A stretch of DNA of 64,000 bases from Phycisphaerae bacterium (GCA_030425705.1 JAUHZU010000005.1:124001-188000), one strand, 5' to 3'; counted from the first letter of the stretch, positions 1 through 15,642 are shown. The notes: a model not told the origin generated them from the letters alone. Program-made: numbers and translations.

Positions 1-3381
<3,381 letters not shown>

Positions 3382-3400
3382 GGGGAGTGTCTTGTGGCTA

Positions 3401-3467
3401 GTGGTGAGTGACTAGTGGGGCCTGGACCGTTGTCTGGGGCGGGCGGCGAGCACTAGTCACTCACCAC
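3401..3467 (-). repeat. Long inverted repeat in the rpoB-rpoC spacer
   Basis: The arms 3401-3417 (gtggtgagtgactagtg) and 3451-3467 are perfect 17-bp reverse complements around a 33-bp G-rich loop. Pairing continues outward for five more base pairs (3394-3398 with 3470-3474) after a mismatch and a G-U pair. It fills most of the 105-bp gap between rpoB and rpoC. There is no U-run, so it is not a classical terminator. It could be an RNase III-type processing hairpin, an attenuator, or a copy of a dispersed repeat; the sequence alone does not decide. Confidence 0.75.
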
Positions 3468-3486
3468 CGGCCACCAGTCACTTGGG

Positions 3487-7287
<3,801 letters not shown>

Positions 7288-7749
7288 CGAGTTCCTCGAC
7301 TTCTTGAGGGTTGAAGGCGTGGGTTGTCGGGGTTGTATTGGCTGTGGACCGCCGAGTCCGTACCGTAGGGCTACCGCTACCGCGAACACGGCATCATACG
7401 GGATGCGAGGGGGTTCATCAACCCGGCCAGCCCGTTTTTTCTCGGCCGGCGGAGATTCTGGCCCGCGGTTTGCAAATCGACCCGCCGCCGGCCACCGTCA
7501 TCGATCGTAAATAATGTTTCCGCACATAGTTACATGCGATTCTTTGCTCGTTGGCGGATTCCCGCGTCCCGTAGGCGGCACGTCGGAGCGCGTCGGCGGG
7601 CTGATTGGCCTCCCGGCACACCGCGGCACCCGCGTTGAACCCGCTCGGCCGGCCCGCGTCCATTTCTGATAAGCACTTCTAAGGGTTCCCACCTCTCAGC
7701 CGTCTACCCCCTCGGCGGCCCCGGCCGCCGGGCCCTCTCAGGACCGACC
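7288..7749. other. 462-bp intergenic region upstream of rpoB and the ECF sigma gene
   Basis: Divergent spacer between rpoB (leftward) and the sigma factor (rightward). It must hold the rpoBC promoter unless transcription enters from elsewhere, but I found no convincing -35/-10 pair. A short GGGTT-CATC-AACCC hairpin followed by a T-run near 7421-7440 sits on the plus strand with no gene before it. Short open frames here look non-coding, and no tRNA or known riboswitch is recognisable. Confidence 0.5.
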
Positions 7750-8277
7750 ATGAATCAGCCGGCCAACGCCCCGCCCGCCACGCACGACGCCGAGGCGGCC
7801 CTGCGCGACTTCCGCGAACCGCTCGAACGCTACGCCGCCCACCTGCTCGGCGGCGACCACGCCCGGGCCCAGGATGTCGCCCAGGACACCTTCGAACGCC
7901 TGCTCCGACAGCCGGCCGAGCGACGCGACGAACTCACCGCCGGCCGGCTCAAGGCCTGGCTCTTCACCGTCTGCCGGAACCGCGCCCTGGACATCCGACG
8001 CAAGGAGCGACGCATGACCGCACTCACCCCGCCCATCGCCGACGCACAACACGCCCACGCCCCGGGCCCCGCCGACGCCGCCCAGCAGCGCGACACCCAC
8101 GACGCTGTCCTCCAACGTATGGCCAAGCTCCCCGACAACCAGCAGGAAGTCCTCCGCCTCCGGTTCCACGGCGAACTCACCTACCCACAGATCGCCGAGG
8201 TCACCGGGCTCAGCGTCGGTCACGTCGGTTACCTCCTGCATCACGCGCTCAAGACCCTCCGCCAACAACTCGCCTGA
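7750..8277 (+). CDS. ECF-type RNA polymerase sigma factor
   Basis: 175-aa sigma-70 family protein of extracytoplasmic-function size. Region 2 is seen in the N-terminal half (HARAQDVAQDTFERLL, then AWLFTVCRNRALDIRRK for 2.3-2.4). Region 4 is C-terminal (LPDNQQEVLRLRFHGELTYPQ, then the helix-turn-helix IAEVTGLSVGHVGYLLHHAL). AGGA precedes ATG 7750. The next gene, 78 bp downstream, encodes a transmembrane protein with an anti-sigma-like N-terminus, so the two probably form a sigma/regulator pair. The signal sensed is unknown. Confidence 0.93.
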   Translation: MNQPANAPPATHDAEAALRDFREPLERYAAHLLGGDHARAQDVAQDTFERLLRQPAERRDELTAGRLKAWLFTVCRNRALDIRRKERRMTALTPPIADAQHAHAPGPADAAQQRDTHDAVLQRMAKLPDNQQEVLRLRFHGELTYPQIAEVTGLSVGHVGYLLHHALKTLRQQLA

Positions 8278-8355
8278 CGCATCACCCGCCGGACGCGGCG
8301 ACAGGATGCGACAACACAACTCCCCCACCCAACACCTCCGCACAGGAGACACCCC

Positions 8356-11300
8356 ATGACCACCGACCCCGCCTACGAACCGACCCCCACGCCCCACGGC
8401 TACAACGCCGAGGACCTCACCGCCTTCGCGCTCAACGAACTCGACCCCGACAGCGACACGCACCGCGCGATCGTCGCCGCGCTCGCCAACGACCCGGCCA
8501 TCCGCGCCGAGATCGACGCGATCACCGGCACCGCACAGCGCGTGAGCGACGCGCTGGCACACGAACCCGCGGCAGCAAGCTGCACAGGCATCCTGCCTGT
8601 TGCACCATCCCAACACAGCCAGGGCAACACCGCGAACCAGGCAGCTTCCGGCTCCCGCGCCCCGCTGTTCGCCCGGCCCGCGCTGCTCGCCGCCGGGTTC
8701 GCGCTCGCCGCCGGCGCGGCCGTCACCGTCGTGTCGATGCTCCAGCCCGGCCCCGGCCACACCCCGATCGCTAACCGTGCCACGGCCCCGCGCGGGATCG
8801 ACGCGATCCACGCCGCGCTGCAGGCCCCCGTCACCGCCTCGTTCCAGGACGCGCCGCTCCGCGAGGTCCTCGACGAGGTCCAGCGCACGACCCACGCCGA
8901 GTTGCACGTCGACTGGGACGCGCTGGCCGAGCGCGGCGTCTCGCCCGAGACGCGCCTCACCTTCGACGCCGACGGGCTACCGGCCCGCGACCTGCTGTCG
9001 CTCGCGCTCGCCGCGGCCTGGCAGCAACTGCCCCACCCCGACCCGGCCGTGTGGTCGGTCGGCCCCGAGGCGGTACACATCGAGCCGCGGTCGTCGCTGG
9101 TCCTCCGTTCGCTCGCGCAGGCCCAGACCGCACTCGCCGCGGCGAACCCCACCGACAACCGCCTGACCCCCCGCCAGGCCACCCTCGCCGACCACCCCGC
9201 CTGGCAACGGCCCGGCGAGGTGACGGACCTGATGCTGCAGCAGCGTACCGCACAGCGGCTGATGATCGAGACCCACCGCCTCGCGGCCCAGGCCGCCGAG
9301 GCCGCGCACGCCGAATCGGCTGAAGGCGGTGACGAGCAGCCGCCGGAAGCGTCCGACCTGCTGCGTGATGCCCGCCGACAGTTGGCCGAGCAGAAAGCCG
9401 CGGACGCCGCCGAGGCGGCCGGGGCGGGCCAATGGAATCTGGCGGTCCAGCTTTATGAAGAAGCGGCGATGCTCGCGCCGCAGGACGAAACGGTCCGGGC
9501 CGGCCTCGCCGCCGCCCAGGCCCAACGCAACCCCGGGCCGCACCCCGTGGACCCGCTGACCCACCGCGCGCAGGGCATCGCGATCGTGCGGCAGGAAACC
9601 GCCGCACGGTACGAGCAGGCGGCGCGGCGTGCACAACTTGCTCTCGACAAAGGCGAGTACGACGCCGCCATCGACGCGGTGATCGAGGCCCGCACGGTGC
9701 TCAACGCGAACCGGTCGGCCTTCGGCGAGAACGAGCGGAACGAGCTGGTCGCCCGGGCCGCCCGGATGCAGACCGAAATCAACAACACGCGCTCACGATA
9801 CGAATCCGAAATGGCTCGCCGCGCTGCGATGGAGCAGGAGGCCGCCGAGCGAGACGCAACCCATGAAGCTGATCAACGCCGATCCGAAGAGGTCCAAGCC
9901 CGCCTGCGCAGTGCCCGAGAACTACAAGCCAACCGCGACTACGCCGGCGCCCTGGCCGAGCTCGAAGCGGCCCAGTTCCTCGATCCCGACAACGCCGCGA
10001 TCGAATCGCTGCGTGAACTGACACGGGATGCCGTGGCCGGTACCGAATCCGTCCGCCTCCGGCGAGAGCTCGACCTGATGCGGTCCAATCAACAACTCAT
10101 CCCAAACACTGACGGTTTGCCGGAGTTTGACCGCTACGCCGTCCCCAGTGTCGAGCGGCTGGGCGAGCTCTCTGACGCGCCAAACGCGGCGAGCATGTAT
10201 TACGCCCAGGGGCTCGGCTTGAACGCCGGCGATGGGTACTACCTGCAGGACGGCTTGTCGCGCTACGACTCGACCGCGGGTGATGTCATGCTCGGGACGT
10301 CGGTGCAGCACTACGGGGTGCAACTCGGCCGATCGCCCCAGCCGATCGCCGCGGAGACCGGCTTCGCGCTCGCGAACCGGCCGGCCGCCACTGCAGCGCC
10401 GGCCCGTGGCGCAGGTGGGCTCCGGGACCGCAGCGGGTCCGCCGGCCGAGGGCTGGAACGCGGCGAAACCGTGCTGGCCGAGGACCTGGTGCGCGGCATC
10501 GCGCCCGAGGAGCCCGACCACGACGGCGACGGCGAGCTGGGCGACAAGCTCGCCACGCTGCAAGAACAGCAAGCGCAGCTCCAGCAGCGCCTGTTCGAGT
10601 TCCAGCGGCCCGGCGTCGATCCGAACCAGCTCACCCGCGACACCTACGCGCTGGTCAACGACAACCCGTTCCACACCGGGCTCAACGACCCGCTGTCGAC
10701 CTTCTCGGTCGATGTCGACACCGCCGCGTACACCCTCGTCCGCCGGCAGGTCCAGCAGCAGCACTCGGCCCCGGTGCCGGGCGCGGTGCGCATCGAAGAG
10801 CTCATCAACTACTTCGACTACCGCTACACCGCGCCGGTCGTCGAGCCGGAGATGCTCGACCACGGTGTGGTCACGCAGGCGTCGATCCAGCGCCTCGCGG
10901 CCGACGACGACACCTTCGCGCCGTTCGCGACGCACGTCGAGGTCGCCGACTGCCCGTGGGCCGAGGGCCACCAGCTCGTCCGCATCGGCATCAAAGGCAT
11001 GGAGGTCGCGCAGGAAGACCGCCCGGCGGCGCACCTGACGTTCCTGCTGGACGTGTCCGGCTCGATGAGCAGCGACAACAAGCTGCCGCTGGTGAAAGAA
11101 TCGATGCGGCTGCTGCTGACCCAGCTCAACCCGGAAGACCACGTGAGCATCGTCGTCTACGCGGGCGCGGCGGGGCTGGTCCTCGAAAACGCCTCGGCCG
11201 GCGACCCCGCGGCGATCGAGGACGCGCTGAACAAGCTCTCCGCCGGCGGGTCGACCGCGGGCGGCGCGGGCATCGAGCTGGCGTACAAGGTCGCGCAGGA

Positions 11301-12438
11301 CCACTACGTCCCCGGCGGGGTCAACCGCGTCATCCTCTGCACCGACGGCGACTTTAATGTCGGCATCTCCGACCGCGACCAGCTCGTCGAGCTCATCAAG
11401 CAGAAGGCCAACCCCGAGCCCGACGCCGACGGCCAGCCGCGCGGCGTGTACCTCAGCGTGCTCGGCTACGGGATGGGCAACCTCAACGACCAGATGATGG
11501 AGCCGCTGACCAACGCGGGCAACGGGCATTACGCCTACATCGACTCGGCCGAGGAAGCCCAGAAGGTCATGGTCGAGCAGGTGGGCGGCACGCTTGTCGC
11601 GATCGCCAAGGACGTGAAGGTGCAGGTCGAGTTCAACCCGTCGCGGGTGCTCGCGTACCGTCTGATCGGCTACGAGAACCGCATCCTCGCGGCGGAAGAC
11701 TTCGCCAACGACACGGTCGATGCCGGCGACATCGGCGCGGGCCACACGGTGACCGCGCTGTACGAGGTCGTGCCCTTCCCCGACGACGGGCTGGGCGACG
11801 AGGAGGCGCTGCGGCAGGTGAAGCTGCAACTCGAGGCGCTGGACGAGGCGCTGGCGTTCAGCACGTCGGTCCTGCAGAACACGCCATTGACGGACGAGCA
11901 GTACCGCAAGCTGGCGGGGTCGATCCGGCTGATGCAGCAGCAGCGCGACGTCGCCGCGGCCGTGCAGAGCCGGGCCAAGCGGGTGCCCCCGGCGATCACC
12001 GCGGCCGGCGGGATCGAGATGCGCTACCGCGACGACGCGGGGTTCATCGACGGGCTCGACGCGGTCGAGGAACTGATGGTCGTGAACCTGCGGTACAAGC
12101 CCGTCGACGCCCCGGCCGAGCAGGGCACGAGCCGGCTGATCCAGACCACCGTCGGGCTCGACGCCGTGCCGTTCAGCGACGCGAGCGAGGACACGCGCTT
12201 CGCCGCGGCGGTCGCGGGCTTCGGGATGGTGCTGCGCAACTCGCCCCACCGGGGGGACGCGAGCATGCAGTGGGTGATCGACACGGCCGGCGGCGCGCTG
12301 ACCCATGACCCGCACGGCTACCGCGCGGGCTTCGTCTCGCTCGCCGAGCAGACCCAGACGCTGCTGCCCGACGACCCGGAGAAGGACCGCAACGTGCTCG
12401 AACCCGCGGACGGCCGGGAGCCGATCCGCGAGCGTTGA
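8356..12438 (+). CDS. Transmembrane anti-sigma-like / von Willebrand A (YfbK-type) fusion protein
   Basis: 1360 aa. Residues 1-70 are a short acidic cytoplasmic segment in the place of an anti-sigma domain (no zinc-binding HxxxCxxC seen). One membrane helix lies at about 108-129. An STN-like module (SFQDAPLREVLDEV onward) covers about 155-215, followed by a coiled-coil/TPR-like region (about 300-560). From about 750 the protein matches the YfbK arrangement: VWA N-terminal domain (NDPLSTFSVDVDTAAYTL), a VWA domain with intact MIDAS DVSGSMS at about 899-905, and a DUF3520-like end. AGGAG precedes ATG 8356. It probably holds the upstream sigma factor at the membrane while the VWA part binds a periplasmic ligand; that role is inferred from gene order and topology. 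Confidence 0.88.
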   Translation: MTTDPAYEPTPTPHGYNAEDLTAFALNELDPDSDTHRAIVAALANDPAIRAEIDAITGTAQRVSDALAHEPAAASCTGILPVAPSQHSQGNTANQAASGSRAPLFARPALLAAGFALAAGAAVTVVSMLQPGPGHTPIANRATAPRGIDAIHAALQAPVTASFQDAPLREVLDEVQRTTHAELHVDWDALAERGVSPETRLTFDADGLPARDLLSLALAAAWQQLPHPDPAVWSVGPEAVHIEPRSSLVLRSLAQAQTALAAANPTDNRLTPRQATLADHPAWQRPGEVTDLMLQQRTAQRLMIETHRLAAQAAEAAHAESAEGGDEQPPEASDLLRDARRQLAEQKAADAAEAAGAGQWNLAVQLYEEAAMLAPQDETVRAGLAAAQAQRNPGPHPVDPLTHRAQGIAIVRQETAARYEQAARRAQLALDKGEYDAAIDAVIEARTVLNANRSAFGENERNELVARAARMQTEINNTRSRYESEMARRAAMEQEAAERDATHEADQRRSEEVQARLRSARELQANRDYAGALAELEAAQFLDPDNAAIESLRELTRDAVAGTESVRLRRELDLMRSNQQLIPNTDGLPEFDRYAVPSVERLGELSDAPNAASMYYAQGLGLNAGDGYYLQDGLSRYDSTAGDVMLGTSVQHYGVQLGRSPQPIAAETGFALANRPAATAAPARGAGGLRDRSGSAGRGLERGETVLAEDLVRGIAPEEPDHDGDGELGDKLATLQEQQAQLQQRLFEFQRPGVDPNQLTRDTYALVNDNPFHTGLNDPLSTFSVDVDTAAYTLVRRQVQQQHSAPVPGAVRIEELINYFDYRYTAPVVEPEMLDHGVVTQASIQRLAADDDTFAPFATHVEVADCPWAEGHQLVRIGIKGMEVAQEDRPAAHLTFLLDVSGSMSSDNKLPLVKESMRLLLTQLNPEDHVSIVVYAGAAGLVLENASAGDPAAIEDALNKLSAGGSTAGGAGIELAYKVAQDHYVPGGVNRVILCTDGDFNVGISDRDQLVELIKQKANPEPDADGQPRGVYLSVLGYGMGNLNDQMMEPLTNAGNGHYAYIDSAEEAQKVMVEQVGGTLVAIAKDVKVQVEFNPSRVLAYRLIGYENRILAAEDFANDTVDAGDIGAGHTVTALYEVVPFPDDGLGDEEALRQVKLQLEALDEALAFSTSVLQNTPLTDEQYRKLAGSIRLMQQQRDVAAAVQSRAKRVPPAITAAGGIEMRYRDDAGFIDGLDAVEELMVVNLRYKPVDAPAEQGTSRLIQTTVGLDAVPFSDASEDTRFAAAVAGFGMVLRNSPHRGDASMQWVIDTAGGALTHDPHGYRAGFVSLAEQTQTLLPDDPEKDRNVLEPADGREPIRER

Positions 12439-12469
12439 GCGCCATGCAGGCACATCAAGAACTCAACAG

Positions 12470-12496
12470 CCGCCGCGTCGCACGCGGCGGTTTTTC
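12470..12496 (+). terminator. Rho-independent terminator after the VWA gene
   Basis: Perfect 8-bp GC stem (ccgccgcg at 12470-12477 with 12483-12490), a 5-nt loop, then TTTTTCT. It ends the sigma/VWA unit 31 bp after the stop. Confidence 0.85.
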
Positions 12497-12511
12497 TGCG
12501 TGGGTAGCGCC

Positions 12512-12532
12512 CCGCCGCGTATGACGCGGCGG
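12512..12532. repeat. Second copy of the terminator stem
   Basis: The same 8-bp stem (ccgccgcg/cgcggcgg) as the terminator 42 bp earlier, with loop tatga and no U-run on either strand. It lies between the converging VWA and parvulin genes. Confidence 0.6.
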
Positions 12533-12586
12533 CTAGAGACACACTCGTGGTTTCGCGAGGGGGCGGTCGTGCGCGTGGCGCGGGAT

Positions 12587-12871
12587 TCAACCCATGCGCT
12601 GCTCGACCTTGATGAGGTGGTAGCCGAACTGTGTCTTGACCGGCTCGCTGACCTCGCCCAGGGGCAGGTCGCTGAAGATCACCGCGTCAAACTCGGGGAC
12701 CATCTGGCCCTGGCTGAACTGGCCCAGCGAGCCGCCCTGCTTGCCCGACGGGCAGCCGGAATGCGCTTTGGCCAGGTCGGCGAAGTCTTCGCCCGCGGCG
12801 CAGCGCTGCTTGAGGTCGTTGGCCTCGGCTTCGGTCGGGACAAGGATGTGGCTAGCGACGGCTTGGGGCAT
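12587..12871 (-). CDS. ppiC: Parvulin-type peptidyl-prolyl cis-trans isomerase
   Basis: 94-aa single-domain parvulin catalysing proline isomerisation. It begins ASHILVPTEAEANDL and contains GGSLGQFSQGQMVPEFD and FGYHLIKVEQR, hallmarks of the PpiC family. It has no signal peptide, so it is cytoplasmic like E. coli PpiC. A TATGAT -10 candidate at 12924-12919 would give a leader of about 40 nt. It converges with the VWA gene. Confidence 0.95.
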   Translation of the reverse strand: MPQAVASHILVPTEAEANDLKQRCAAGEDFADLAKAHSGCPSGKQGGSLGQFSQGQMVPEFDAVIFSDLPLGEVSEPVKTQFGYHLIKVEQRMG

Positions 12872-12918
12872 GTTCGGCTTTCGGGGCTGGGGTTTCGGGT
12901 CGCGGGTTTCGGGCAGAG

Positions 12919-12924
12919 ATCATA
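12919..12924 (-). promoter_or_regulatory. -10 candidate for ppiC
   Basis: TATGAT on the minus strand, about 48 nt before the ppiC start. No good -35 was seen. Confidence 0.4.
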
Positions 12925-12971
12925 CCCGCTCCGCGTTATCGGCGGCGCGGAGCGCATCGTCGGCAATGCCT

Positions 12972-12977
12972 TACGAT
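12972..12977 (+). promoter_or_regulatory. -10 element of a leaderless start (lipid kinase)
   Basis: TACGAT separated by 7 nt from ATG 12985. No Shine-Dalgarno is present, so transcription should begin at or next to the start codon. Confidence 0.5.
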
Positions 12978-12984
12978 ACCCCGC

Positions 12985-13896
12985 ATGACCGACGCTTTGC
13001 CTGTGCTGATCACCGCCAACCCCTACAGCGGGAAGGGCTCGAACCGCAAACGCGTAGATGCGCTGTCCGCCGCGCTCGCCGGCCACGGCATCCAGAGCGA
13101 GGCCGTGTGGTCCCCCGCCGACCGGCTGGCGAAGCTGCAGGCCGCGGAGGTGCACGAGCGGTACCGCTGCCTCGTCTCGGCGGGGGGCGACGGCTCGATC
13201 GCCGCGGCGGTGAACGACCTGCGATCGGGCGGCGACCCGGCCCGCCTGCCGATCGCGATGCTGCCGGTCGGCAACGAGAACCTGTTCGCCATCGAGTTCC
13301 GGCACAACCAAGGGATCGGTGCGTTGTCGGACGCGATCGCGCGGGGGCAGACACGCACCGTCGACGCGGGCGACGCGGGCGGCCGGCTGTTTACGCTCAT
13401 GGCCAGCGCGGGCTTCGACTCGGAGGTGGTCCGGCGGGTGGACGACTGGCGTGTGCCCGAAGAAGAGGGCGCACCGCTCAAGCGTGTCAGCCGGGTGAGC
13501 TACGCGCCGAAGATCGTCGGCGCGGTCGCGGGCTACCGCTACCCGGCGGTGACGCTGGAGGCCGACGGTCGATCGGTCACCGGGGCACACGCGTTCGTGT
13601 TCAACATCGGGCAGTACGGCGGCGGGCTGGGGCTCGCGCGCCACGCGGACCCGGCTGACGGGCTGCTGGACTGGGTGGTCTTCGAGAAGCCGGGCATGGT
13701 CGCGCTCGCGGCGTACGGGCTTTCGGTCTTGCGGGGCAAGCACCTGGACCGCAAGGACGTGCACCACGGCCGGTCATCGCACATCACGCTCACCGCCGAG
13801 GACCCCGTCCCGGTACAGGCCGACGGCGATCCGGCCGGCGCGACACCGATGCAAGTCACCGCGCTGCCGGGCATGCTGCGGGTCATCGAGGGGTAG
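12985..13896 (+). CDS. Diacylglycerol kinase-family lipid kinase
   Basis: 303 aa. The DAGK catalytic domain shows ITANPYSGKG at the N-terminus, the nucleotide-binding GGDGS at about residue 64, and a PVGNENLFAIEF block in the position of the family's PxGTxNxFA. The C-terminal beta-sandwich follows. It probably phosphorylates diacylglycerol, sphingoid or a related lipid at the inner membrane; the substrate cannot be told. It has no Shine-Dalgarno and appears leaderless. It is divergent from ppiC by 113 bp. Confidence 0.9.
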   Translation: MTDALPVLITANPYSGKGSNRKRVDALSAALAGHGIQSEAVWSPADRLAKLQAAEVHERYRCLVSAGGDGSIAAAVNDLRSGGDPARLPIAMLPVGNENLFAIEFRHNQGIGALSDAIARGQTRTVDAGDAGGRLFTLMASAGFDSEVVRRVDDWRVPEEEGAPLKRVSRVSYAPKIVGAVAGYRYPAVTLEADGRSVTGAHAFVFNIGQYGGGLGLARHADPADGLLDWVVFEKPGMVALAAYGLSVLRGKHLDRKDVHHGRSSHITLTAEDPVPVQADGDPAGATPMQVTALPGMLRVIEG

Positions 13897-13903
13897 CGCC
13901 GCG

Positions 13904-14146
13904 TCAGCGGGCTGGGTCTTGGTCGTCGGGCTCGGTCCCACGGGCCGGGGGGTCATGTGGCGGGTCCGCCGTGTTCAGGGAGCCGATGCCGGTCACCACG
14001 ACCAGCCCCAGCATCGCACCGACGAACGCGCCGCCATACCACGACCCGGTCATCATTCACTGACCGTCGCCGCAGAGGACCTTCGAGTAGCCGACGGCGG
14101 CGCCGAGCGCTCCGCCGAGGACGAGCGCGAGCATGGGCTTGATCAT
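13904..14146 (-). CDS. DUF6132-like two-helix membrane protein with in-frame TGA (possible selenoprotein or nonsense mutant)
   Basis: Read from ATG 14146, which has AGGAG 7 nt upstream. The first 29 codons give MIKPMLALVLGGALGAAVGY and SKVLCGDGQ, then TGA at 14059-14057, then in the same frame MMTGSWYGGAFVGAMLG and a hydrophilic tail to the stop at 13904. As I recall the DUF6132 family, it is a two-helix membrane protein with a CxxGxCPxT-type linker. The TGA falls exactly on the second cysteine of that motif (CGDGQ-TGA-MMTG). Read through, the protein has 80 residues. Options: selenocysteine, a recent TGC/TGT-to-TGA mutation, or two separate tiny genes (14057-14146 and 13904-14056). The second part has no ribosome-binding site of its own. 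It lies downstream of gpx and msrA on the same strand. Confidence 0.5.
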
Positions 14147-14212
14147 CGTGGGGCTCCTGCGATTAGTAAAAAGAGCACGGCCGGGACAAGTGCAACCTGC
14201 GGTCGGTGTGTC

Positions 14213-14860
14213 TTATTCCGCGCCGGGCGTGCCGACCGGCGCTGGCTTGGCGAGTTCGGCCTGGATCGCGGCGACGACCTCTTCTGCATCGGGGCGGGTG
14301 CGCGGGGCGAACCGGGCAACCACCCGGCCGTCGCGTCCGACCAGGAACTTCTCGAAGTTCCAGGTGATCTCGCCGGCGAACCCGGGGTTGGTCTCCTCGC
14401 CGGTCAGGAATGCGTAGAGCGGGGCCTGGTCCTCGCCCTTCACCGAGAGCTTGGCGAACATCGGGAAGCCGACGCCGTAGTTCTGCTCGCAGAACACGGC
14501 GATGTCCGCGTCGGTGCCCGGCTCCTGACCGTTGAAGTTGTTCGCCGGGAAGCCGAGGATAGCCAGCCCGTCATCGGCGTACTGCTCGTGCAGCTGCTGA
14601 AGCTGCTCGTACTGCGGGGTGAGCCCGCACTGCGAGGCGGTGTTGACGATGAGAACGACCCGGCCGTGGTACTGCGACAGGTCGACCGGATCGCCGGTCA
14701 GCGCGGGCATCTCGAAATCCAGGACGGCAGGTGTGGAGGTGTCGGTCATAGGGGTTGGTGAGGGGCTCGGGCTGTCGGCGGAGGGTGTCTCGGCGCAGCC
14801 CAGCGCGACGGCGAGGGCCGTCAGAGGGAGCGCGAACCGTGTGGCTGTAACTGGTTTCAT
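14213..14860 (-). CDS. Glutathione peroxidase-family thiol peroxidase, lipoprotein
   Basis: 215 aa. The N-terminus is a lipoprotein signal (LTALAVALGC, lipobox Cys22), then a low-complexity Ser/Pro linker, then the GPx fold. Peroxidatic Cys78 lies in NTASQCGLTPQYEQL, the Gln of the tetrad in NGQEPG (Gln112), and Trp167-Asn168 in ITWNFEKF. A second cysteine in VFCEQNYGVGFPMF (about 124) could resolve the disulfide. The enzyme therefore uses cysteine, not selenocysteine, and acts outside the inner membrane. It is 45 bp downstream of msrA and likely cotranscribed, forming a periplasmic oxidative-damage repair unit. Reductant and substrate specificity are unknown. Confidence 0.93.
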   Translation of the reverse strand: MKPVTATRFALPLTALAVALGCAETPSADSPSPSPTPMTDTSTPAVLDFEMPALTGDPVDLSQYHGRVVLIVNTASQCGLTPQYEQLQQLHEQYADDGLAILGFPANNFNGQEPGTDADIAVFCEQNYGVGFPMFAKLSVKGEDQAPLYAFLTGEETNPGFAGEITWNFEKFLVGRDGRVVARFAPRTRPDAEEVVAAIQAELAKPAPVGTPGAE

Positions 14861-14905
14861 CGTTCGTTTCCCGGTCGTGTGGATGGTGATGTGAGGAGGG
14901 GCAGA

Positions 14906-15607
14906 TCAGTCGCGCAGCAGGTCGGGGTATGCCTCGCGGGTGTGCTCGACCTTGGGCTGGGAGACACCGCGGATGTAGCCGGCGTCGGGGTTGTTGCGGG
15001 CATAGTCCTGGTGGTAGGTCTCCGCGGGGTAGAAGGCGTGGCCGGTCTCGATGGTGGTGACGATCCGGCCGCCGTACTGCGGGGTGCCGTTGAGCTGGGT
15101 GATGTAGGCGCGGGCGATCTGTTCCTGCTCGGCGCTAAGCGGGAAGATGGCCGAGCGGTACTGCGTGCCGCGGTCGTTGCCCTGCCGGTTGAGCTGGGTC
15201 GGGTCGTGCGCGGTGGTGAAGAAGACCTTGAGCAGTTGCTCGAAAGAGATCTTTGCGGGGTCGTAGGTGATACGGACGGCCTCGGCGTGTCCGGTCGTGC
15301 CGGTGCAGACCGTGCGGTAGTCGGCCGTGTCTTCCGCGCCGCCGATGTAGCCCGACTCGACATCGCTGACACCGTCGAGCATCTCGTAGACGGCCTCGAC
15401 GCACCAGAAGCACCCGCCGGCGAGGATGGCCTGCCGTGTCTGCGGGGCGTCCGGGTCCGCGTCGGCATGCGCCTGCTCGGTCAGCTCGGCGTCGGGCACC
15501 TGCGCCGGGTCGGGGACGTCGTGTCGGCTGCACGCGCTGCCGGCGAACGAGAAGACGAGCATGGCGAGGGCTCCAAAGGCGATGACCAGGATCGGGCGGG
15601 CTTGCAT
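14906..15607 (-). CDS. msrA: Peptide-methionine (S)-S-oxide reductase, lipoprotein
   Basis: 233 aa from ATG 15607, which has GGAG upstream. The open frame extends further but would bury the signal peptide. The N-terminus [16 protein letters not shown] is a membrane signal with a candidate lipobox Cys26 (SFAGSAC). The MsrA motif GGCFWCVEA places the catalytic Cys at 66, and the family's GYxGG and YHQDY-type residues are present ([18 protein letters not shown]). It reduces methionine-S-sulfoxide in exported proteins. It is first of the msrA-gpx-DUF6132-like unit. A TACGAT -10 candidate lies at 15648-15643. Confidence 0.94.
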   Translation of the reverse strand: MQARPILVIAFGALAMLVFSFAGSACSRHDVPDPAQVPDAELTEQAHADADPDAPQTRQAILAGGCFWCVEAVYEMLDGVSDVESGYIGGAEDTADYRTVCTGTTGHAEAVRITYDPAKISFEQLLKVFFTTAHDPTQLNRQGNDRGTQYRSAIFPLSAEQEQIARAYITQLNGTPQYGGRIVTTIETGHAFYPAETYHQDYARNNPDAGYIRGVSQPKVEHTREAYPDLLRD

Positions 15608-15642
15608 GAGGCGGGCACTCCGTTGAGGTCCACGGCAGCCAT

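Noticed and set aside
7418-7692. Short minus-strand frames upstream of rpoB
   Set aside because: No ribosome-binding site, no recognisable sequence, and atypical composition.
9922-12453. Long minus-strand frame opposite the VWA gene
   Set aside because: Antisense shadow; the plus strand has recognisable VWA motifs and a ribosome-binding site.
14161-14200. Terminator between gpx and the DUF6132-like gene
   Set aside because: There is a CTTTTT run on the minus strand, but the preceding stem is only GCAC/GTGC around 11 nt; too weak to call.
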